Source of the DNA: Echinarachnius parma
Lineage: Eukaryota > Echinodermata > Echinoidea > Clypeasteroida > Echinarachniidae
NCBI GenBank assembly: GCA_037951105.1
Contig: JBAMJV010003827.1
Location: 29,773 to 93,772 of the forward strand
DNA: 64,000 nt
Direction: 5' to 3'
Position 1 is the first letter of the stretch. Every line of letters begins with the position of its first letter. Both the position numbers and the translations under genes were made by a program. Below the pieces are notes generated by a model that saw nothing but the letters and a program-made list of their open reading frames with translations, did not search any database and had not been told where the DNA came from. Shown here piece by piece: positions 56,310-64,000 of this stretch.

Positions 56310-56687
56310 AGGGACTTAGTAACATTGTCCAAATCCTCAAAATCCAATTGGAATTCTAGCGGTTTCCTCATACCTTGTTGTATTCGTATTAACAATAAAA
56401 GCATGGGACAGGTTTCGGTTTTTCAAATTTCTCTCTCGTTACAAAGATATGAACGATCAAAGTATTCAGATAAGAAAAACTCCGGGCGAGTTTTTCTTCT
56501 GTGTACAAAGTGAGTGCATTGAGTTAGTGAATATCACTTTGTATTTTCACTCATTACTTGGCCATGGAATGTCCATTTGACTTGAAATTTTCACACAATA
56601 CCCTGTGGACATATAAGATAACAACAATATACATTGCATCAACCCATCATCACTTTTTGCACATGTCAACAAAGTTACTAGATCCCT
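56310..56687. mobile_element. TTAA MITE, AGGGACT..GATCCCT ends
   Basis: TTAA at 56306-56309 and 56688-56691. It is collinear with 15558-15923 throughout ('gtgaatatcactttg', 'tgcacatgtcaacaaagtta'). Confidence 0.9.
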
Positions 56688-56814
56688 TTAAATAGGGGAC
56701 ATTACCATCTTTTCACAATCTTTTCTTTGCTTGTTTGGTGTGAAATCTTGCATAAACCTAATTAAATCTACTTTTGTAAAGGAAGTGGGAGCGATGCAGC
56801 TTTTTGTTAAAGGG

Positions 56815-58550
56815 ATATAGTAACATTCTCCAATGCTCAAAATTCTTTAGGAATTCTAGCGGATCTCTCATACCTTATTTTATTTGTATTTACGGTACAG
56901 TAGAAGTTATGGAAAAGGGTGCTTGTGTTCATAGTGGAGAAAAATAATATGGTAATCTCCAGTCACAACACATCAATCAAAATCAAATTTCCTATTTTTA
57001 ATTATATCCCCTCGGAAACATGGTAATACCAGGAAAAACACATTTGATACAACATTTTCCCTTTTTGAAAGTTTATTAATGTCTTATTGCACAAAAGAAG
57101 TCAAGAGTCAAAATAGCATGATGAATGGCATAGAGAAATGGTACACAAGAAAATATGTATTACCAAAGGCTAGCAGAGAGAGGAATATTATCAATAACTG
57201 TATGAGAAAATAGCCACAGGTAAAATAAGTATCATATGATACCAAAATAAGATTTAAGCAGAAAGAAATGTCAAGTAAATGTAAGCAACATTATAATGTG
57301 ATCATATACGGTAATGAAAATACGCGTCCATTACAAAGAGTTCACACATAGTAATAATAGATAATGCTTACGTCGATAATCATAAGATGAAAGAGCCAAG
57401 TCTGAATGATGTCCATAATAGCATGCTCAACCGTGACTGTACGGGCCTGGAACGTTACCGGCAAACGTGGAGTAAAAGCGACTGAGGCATGCGAAAGACG
57501 TTATCCAGCGTAGTCAGAAGATTGAAGAAATAAATGATGATATGTGAAGGACGTTGTCCTGCGAAGATGCAGATGACGAGTCAAAAAGGGCATCTCAACC
57601 ACGAAGATCAGAGACCGAAGATGTATCGCGCTCCGATGTAGGTCGATGTAGGGACCGGAGTCGCAGAGATCGCTTGATGAGACGAAGGACAAAAGACGAA
57701 AAGTCACATGACGAAGAAGACAAATTTTCAAAGATAACGGTGAAGACGAAAGTCACAAGGGGAAGTCAAAGACAATGTTTGAACCGGAAACAGATGACAG
57801 ACCGTTCGTAAAGATGGTTCACGATCGGCCAAGTTCAAGAATGACAAGATGAAAAGATGACGAAAAAAGAAACACGGTCGGATGAAGCAGATTTAATTAA
57901 AGACGCGGATGTCGATGATGACGAAAGCTCAATGTCAAGGATTAATATAATCCTTTTATAAACAAGATGAGATCAATACAATCAGAATCAGCAAAATTTG
58001 AAATGAATTCAATGTCAATCAGGAAAGTAAATAAAGCCATGACAATGAGACAATGAATTAAAACAAAACACTTCCACATGGATAGATAATCAGAGCAAAA
58101 TATATGAGAAATGAAATGACGAGAAACACATCGGCACGACTAAAGTTTCAGGGCATCGCCGATGCTGGTGCAAGTATCCATCAATACGAATCTTGCGTCA
58201 GCATAAAAATTAACCAATCAGAAACGCGCAATAAAAAGGTGCTCTAAACTATGGCTTCGCTTAATAATTTATTTTTGTTTGCTTATGAATCTTACTCATT
58301 TAAAACATTAATTAAAACTTTGAACAAATGATAACATTAATGAAACATTTACATTTTGGCCCTTAAAGATCACAATCAATGCAATTACACAACATGGAAA
58401 AAGGCAAAATTTATCTCTAAAAATGTGACAAACAAGTTCACCACATGTTTCAATACAAATAAAATACAAGTTGCGCCTGCAAAATTAACAATGCTTAACC
58501 ATCGAGCCTCAAAGATCCTTGAATGGGGAACATTCTCATTTTCATTACTC
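56815..58550. other. Insertion-like stretch of copy C, unidentified
   Basis: Starts with the same MITE head (TTAAAGGGATATAGTAAC) but no matching right end was found. 57480-57950 is purine-rich and CpG-containing. An 85-codon plus-strand frame (57554-57811) is rich in Arg, Ser, Asp and Glu (RRSETEDVSRSDVGRCRDRS). It has no known domain. Copy A has no counterpart. Confidence 0.35.
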
Positions 58551-58925
58551 AAATAGTCATTATACTGTCATACTACATTGTACTGGTAGGTCAGAGTTCA
58601 ATCTTTTGATCCACATGTAAGTAATTTGTTTACAGTGGTTAACTGTGAAGAGGCATAAAGTGGAATCTACAATACGATGTCCCAGAAGAAAACGGGTTAA
58701 TTAAGGCACACAAAATAGATTTGAGCACCTGTACATATGTAGTAAATCTAGTACCATTCATACATTTTACTATTTGTATATAACCATGGCATTACATATA
58801 GACCGATTCGGTTTCAAGTATTTAGCATTAGCCATAACTGGGGGTCTTACAAGATTACTACAAAAGTAGATTTAAATAGCTTTTTAACCATTATGCAAAA
58901 TGTCAACCTGTGTATTAATTATTCT

Positions 58926-59600
58926 ATAATCCCGAGTCATGTCGGTTATTTTTTCCCCGGGGTCCCGATGACGTTGCCCTGGTCGGGACCCAGTGTACTG
59001 ATGAATGCAATGGACAAATTTTCGGTCTCCAGATGGGTCCGGAACTCGGCGTACATTTCTCTTTTTATATCCCAATATAATATTTTAAAATATTAATGCT
59101 TTGATGGATGAATATCGATCTTTACGGAAATATAGTTACAGAATATTCAGAATTACCTCAGTTTCTCATGAAAAGTAATTTTTCCTGAGAGTAAATGTAA
59201 TACATGTAAAACTTGATTGTTTGGTTATACATTGTTCGTATAAAATAAATTACATGCACCATGCCAGACAAGCCCACCTGAGCGTGGTGCGGGCATATTT
59301 ATGTAATACGAGGATGTTATTCCAAACGGAGTTCTAGTTCCAATTTAACTTTTCGTGCACAAACTGAGGTAATCTTCTGAAGTATTCTGTAACTATGCTT
59401 CCTAAAATTTGTTATATTCATCCATCACAGCACTCATATTTGTAATATATAGGCATATAAAAAAGAGAAATATTAGCCTAAATACATAATTTTGCTTGCT
59501 TGATTTCTACCAAGTATATTTTTCTTAGGTATGCCAGTTTCGATAAAACAAAACCGGGTCTCGATCTCGCCGGTCAGGAACCGGTGTGACCGACCGGCCT
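58926..59600. other. Insertion in copy C with GC-rich reading-frame islands
   Basis: Compared with copy A at 8820, about 670 bases are added, with a possible 7-base ATTATTC direct repeat at the edges. A minus-strand frame 58946-59056 encodes 36 residues (MYAEFRTHLETENLSIAFIS, ending GTPGKK). A plus-strand segment near 59530-59590, after an acceptor-like TTTTTCTTAG, reads YASFDKTKPGLDLAGQEPV and stops. A 65-bp tandem duplication follows (59582-59715). Identity unknown. Confidence 0.35.
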
Positions 59601-60702
59601 TATTATTCCTCTTCTAAACAAAACAAAGTGTTAGGCATGCTAGACAAGCTGTGACCGACCGGCCTTGTTATTCTCTTCTAACAGAAACAAAGTTGTTAGG
59701 CTGCTAGACAAGCTCGGAAGAGCCCCTCTAGTAAAGGCAGGACCTAGAGTGATTGCCGGAATTGAAACAAATCGGTCTATTTCTGGACTACTGATATTCC
59801 ACTTTGGAAATAAACAGTGTGTGCAATTTATTTCTCAAAAAATGAATCAGTACCTTGCTCTATATGATGTTCACTGAGTAGCAACATTTCATAATTCTTT
59901 CATTTTTTCTAGATCTATGCAAGATACAATGAAACATGTAATTATTTAACAGCTTATTTCTTTGACGTACCATACATTGTTTTGAAACATAAAATAGTTG
60001 AAATGTTCTTTATGTTCCACAATATGACCTCATATATACCATACATCTTTAGACCACACCTTCATTAGGCACTATAGTTGTATGACTTGATCATCAGAAT
60101 GAAGAAGGCATAAATTGCCTTTTTAATCATCTTTATAGAATAATGACACTTTTGGTTATGCTGTTAGATTTTAAAAATATACAATCCTAGAGAGGGAAGT
60201 TAGTAGTTTATTTTCACAAGATGATGGATTATATTTGAAGGGTTTAAATGCAAGAAAAATGATACAACCGTTTTTACCAATTAAGATAATGGTGATTAAA
60301 TCTGCTGAGACATCAATGAAAATAATAAGAACAGATGTGTGCTCAAAGGTCGTAGAAGTACTGAAGACAAAACGTAAATAAATAAACAAACAATATCTCT
60401 TTTACATCACAACCCAAAATTGGCAAAGGTTTATCAGTTTCAAGTAGAAACTTTGCCTAGTAACAGCATAAACCATACGCATTTTACTTAAGTCATTGCC
60501 GCTGCATAGGATTAAATGTGTCATTTTCCTGGATTGTAGCTACATGTATCTAATTATAATCCTTTGTGACAAAATACTGTACTTTAATTATCTTAATATA
60601 AAAAACTTAAAAACCAAATTTTGTGCACACTGTAGATAAAACTCGACAGTAAACAAGTCAAATGTCAACAAGTGTGGATTGATCACAACTCTTATGCAAC
60701 AC

Positions 60703-60729
60703 CCCCACCCCCCCCCCCCCCCCCCCCCC
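60703..60729 (+). repeat. Poly-C run
   Basis: About 26 C next to the remaining right end of a 'gttgcataa'-type MITE. Confidence 0.9.
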
Positions 60730-62550
60730 GTACTCTATAAATATCAGGTATCATATGCTCATTTTCAGGCTCTTCAATTCATGTGAATTGTAGATCATGC
60801 CATCCATGTTTGTTTTTCAATGCAGTTCACTCACTATTCATCGTATAAATAACAATAACAATATAATAATAATAATTGGATATATTGTATTTATAACGCG
60901 CATACCATGTATGTCCTCTATGTGATGTTATAACTTGAAATTAAAGAAAGATTCAGATATTATCTGTGTAGTAACTTTATCGTGTATCACAGACTAACAA
61001 GTAACAAGTAACTACAGCGAGAGATAGAAATAAAAAAACATTTGTATGATTTGTGTTGACCTCCAGTCTCCACAAACACATGTCAGATCGATCCAAATAG
61101 ATTTATCTCCTATTTACAACTTCACCTCTTTTGCACTCAAAATACAGCATATATGCACACATAAAGATTGCTACATAGCCTTTATAGAAAAAATTATGAT
61201 GGAAGTTGTGGAAGATTTGGATCTTCTTCCTCTGTGTCCACTGACCTTGTCTTCTTCCTGTTTCAGCTAGCATACACAAATATGCATTTTCTTCCAATAA
61301 TACATATTTATCTGGAAGATAAATCCTGGAACTTTTAGTTATCATTTTTATCAAACCTCGCTTTACAGTCTGTGCTTTCACCTTACAGAAAAAATGAATT
61401 ATCTCTTGGTGTATCACTATATATATCATCCAAGTGTATTTTATTAGTATGAAAGTACAGCTGTATTGGTATTTCATAGAGTACATTGGTAACTTTTTAT
61501 CACAACAAAAATATTTGAGCTCCTAATTTTTGGCTGTCATCTACAGCCTTTGTCCGCGTTCTGACCCAACTTGACCTTTGTACATAGCGATTGATCATTG
61601 GGTACGTAGACAGTCGGTAGCTGTTTCGCCCCCTGAAACCTTTGATGCAGATGGAGCAAGAGCATCAATTGTTCCAGAAACCTGTGATCGATCCCATACC
61701 TCCATGTAGATTCCATGCAGATGCCTTTCGTTGTCTGTCTTGGCAAGGATCATATACACAACCCCCACCCATTACATTCATTCACTGAGGCTTGTCTTTC
61801 GGTTCTACTAAGAATTGGCATATTGTTCTTCTTTATTTAAATGACACTCTCACAAGCCAAACTTATTAAAGTTCCATCATGAGATACAAGATGTATTTGT
61901 TTAGTAATGACTATGCAAAGCTAACCAGTAAACGCATGTAGCGTTAAAGCTTGCTTGAGAGTTTCTCCTTAGTATTCTCAATAAAAATAATAGCTAATAG
62001 TAGCATGAATTCATCCGTCAAGTTTGATCACAATGCTGCACAAATCAATGGAATCCATATTGAACAGCATGACAGTGTACAACGGGAATGTCCATCTCTT
62101 TCCTCTGCAGCACCCTCAGCATCCAGTATTAACCCGGCTGTCCCCTTGAGATTCTAGCTGAAATCCCCATGACTACGTGACTTTGTACATGATAGTTCAC
62201 AGGTACCCATAGGCAAGCTAGTGGGTCAATCAGACACAAATTATTACATGTACAAAAGTACTTGTTGGTAGCAACACACTTCTTTTCCTGAGTTAAACAG
62301 TAACTTCTGTGAGGAATTATGATATGCAGTACTATTGTGAAATGTTTTTGAAGATCGTGAGTGCAGTCGAAGGCCCGACCTTGAGGTCCATCTCCTATAA
62401 AGTTGAGATCTAGCTACATGTAGATCAGGAATAGTGCACCTATGGATCGGAAGATCTGGCAGAGTAGTAGCGAACAAATTTAGTCCGCATCGGCAGGCAT
62501 TTATGTGATGATCAAAAAAAATCAGTGCTCTAATTTGGTTCTCTGTTCGC
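60730..62550. other. Intron of copy C, no gene seen
   Basis: Collinear with 10560-12100 (A) and 42540-43910 (B). It holds a single diverged unit of the 64-bp repeat near 61376. Confidence 0.6.
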
Positions 62551-62714
62551 TATAAGTCCTTTGCTCCAGAGACTACTCAGCTGTAAAGAGACAGATCATT
62601 AACTCTCTTTCTTTTTTTTTGTGCATATGTTCATTTGTACATGAACATCAAGAAACTGCAAAGACCACTGCAACACCAGCGATGTCTTCTAAACCATAGT
62701 CAGCCATGTTTGTC
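62551..62714 (-). pseudogene. Decayed copy of the antisense small membrane protein gene (copy C)
   Basis: The acceptor AGTACATTACAG and GACAAACATG are kept. The frame opens MADYGLEDIAGVAVVFAVS and stops after 19 codons, because bases are missing where copies A and B encode YAC.WA. The tail end (GGAGCAAAGGACTTATAG) is still recognisable but out of frame. Confidence 0.75.
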
Positions 62715-62999
62715 CTGTAATGTACTATGAAACAGAAGATAGGGAACATACATTATGAAGCATGACATTTTATTTAGCGATTGTATATCAACTATTGTGT
62801 TTAATGGGATCAACATACTTGAACACTATATATGAGCTAAATAATAACCTGACTTACTATTCAATACATTGAAATGAATGCAAGTTGCACATATACAGAT
62901 TTCCATACTGATCTGCATCGTTCATAATACTTTATTATTTTGTAAATAATAGTTTTACAGGGATATACGGCTGTATGGCTGTGACACCATTAAAAATCT

Positions 63000-63240
63000 T
63001 TTTTTAGAATTCATCTCAATTTGAACTTCATTTCTGTATGCCCAACCGAATGATTGTTTTCCAGCAATAGGAATCGGTGTGTATATTGCTCTGGTTCGTA
63101 AAGTTAGTGGCATATCTAAGCCAATACTTAAGATATTCGATTATTCTCAGCATTTGGACATTAGTTTGTATGCTTTTCAGAAAATGAAGTTCAAATTGAG
63201 AAATTCCTAAAAATAGATTGTTATGACATCACTTCACACC
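63000..63240. mobile_element. Relative of the 49571 foldback element
   Basis: Shares 'aatttgaacttcatt', 'agtgtgtatat'-type centre and 'gttatgacatcacttcaca' with the element at the B/C junction. More diverged. Confidence 0.65.
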
Positions 63241-63553
63241 CACTTTTAGATGCTAGCTTAGAGCACTAGTCAACTAGACAATCGGAGGTCTCCCTGATCA
63301 TAATAAATACTTTATAGGACTATACAAATGTGTAATTAATTTCTCTTTGCAGTTAATTCTTATATTTCATTATTTCTACATTTCCTATCAACATTACAAA
63401 TTTACACAAAACAAATAATACAATGACCTAAAAACAATATTAAAGAAATGAAAAAATCATGCAAAAAATGTCTTCAGGGCTTTCTGAATTAATTCAAGTT
63501 TTGGTTTTGATACCTGTAGAACCCCTTTTCCTTCAAATGCTCCTTGTATTTAC

Positions 63554-64000
63554 TTAAAGAGGTAGTCCGGCCTGATAAAAACCATTCGTTATTGAATAAG
63601 CAGAATAAGAGCATATTGGTGAAAATTTGATCAAAATCGGGACAAGAAACATGGGGAGTTATACCGATTTGAACATCATGTAGTAATGAGCGATCGTTTC
63701 AAAAATTGCCGCCATATGCAACATCATGACGAGCAACTCGCCATGCCTTTAGTACATGGAAATACACTAATTTCTCTTTTCGTTGCTAAAAAAATTTATT
63801 TTTCTCTGCCTGTTTTCACGATTCATAGATAATATCGATGGGTGCCAACCTCTTTGGAATTTGTAAGAGCATAAATTTGATTTGTTATTAGAAAATTTAA
63901 TGTTTTTTAAAATTCTCCATGTAGAAGTCAAAATGGCTGCAGCTCGCAAGTGACGTCACGATAGATAGCAATTGCAAACGATACTAAAATCGGAAGCAAA
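63554..64000. mobile_element. TTAA-type element, left part (runs off the window)
   Basis: Starts TTAAAGAGGTAGTCCGGCCT. The head resembles the other TTAA-AGG elements. The right end is outside the window. Confidence 0.5.

Larger units (their letters stand above)
50040..62930 (+). repeat. Segmental duplication, copy C
   Basis: Collinear with copies A and B from SRCR-A second-half scraps (50045) through LDLa (52053), the long intron and the small antisense gene (62551-62714). It lacks the SRCR-A first half. SRCR-B exons are not in the window; they may lie beyond 64000. Several kilobases of copy-specific insertions are present (52438-54800, 56230-58550, 58926-59600). Confidence 0.8.

Overview
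This window looks like nuclear DNA of a marine invertebrate deuterostome. An echinoderm fits best, but I cannot name a species. The reasons are small exons in long AT-rich introns, group A SRCR, LDLa, PAN and trypsin modules joined by phase-1 introns, and a dense load of short inverted-repeat transposons and tRNA-derived SINEs. There is also a short run of telomere-type TTAGGG repeats. I saw no bacterial genes, rRNA, CRISPR array, or recognisable LTR or viral element.

Positions 205-20815 (+) hold the only convincing large gene. It is the 3' part of a modular trypsin-like protease with 13 visible exons: LDLa, PAN/apple, LDLa, SRCR, LDLa, SRCR, trypsin. The exon lengths sum to 683 in-frame codons, including the stop. 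The catalytic triad and Asp189 are present. The start of the gene lies left of the window. At least eight decayed duplicates of its own exons sit beside the intact ones. The stop codon and 3' UTR lie in a four-unit repeat ending at polyadenylation signals near 21350.

Positions 21350-30420 are transposon-rich: LINE tail, Tc1/mariner-like foldbacks, an interrupted tandem repeat, a telomere-repeat island, a promoter-like block at 26930-27219 and a hairpin with arms of about 260-275 bp.

From 30420 (copy B) and about 50040 (copy C) to near the window end lie two decayed copies of the centre of the protease gene (copy A, about 2550-16430): SRCR exons, an LDLa exon, a long intron and, in B, the second SRCR. 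Most copied exons carry stops, frameshifts or insertions. One SRCR half and one LDLa exon in B are intact. Each copy has its own transposon insertions, so the copies act as empty-site references for one another.

Inside the long duplicated intron, on the minus strand, lies a small gene for a predicted single-pass membrane protein: 58 aa in copy A (12111-12287) and 63 aa in copy B (43913-44104), decayed in copy C (62551-62714). It has a conserved splice acceptor seven bases before the ATG, indels in multiples of three and an aligned stop codon. I do not recognise it. It is the best candidate here for something undescribed.
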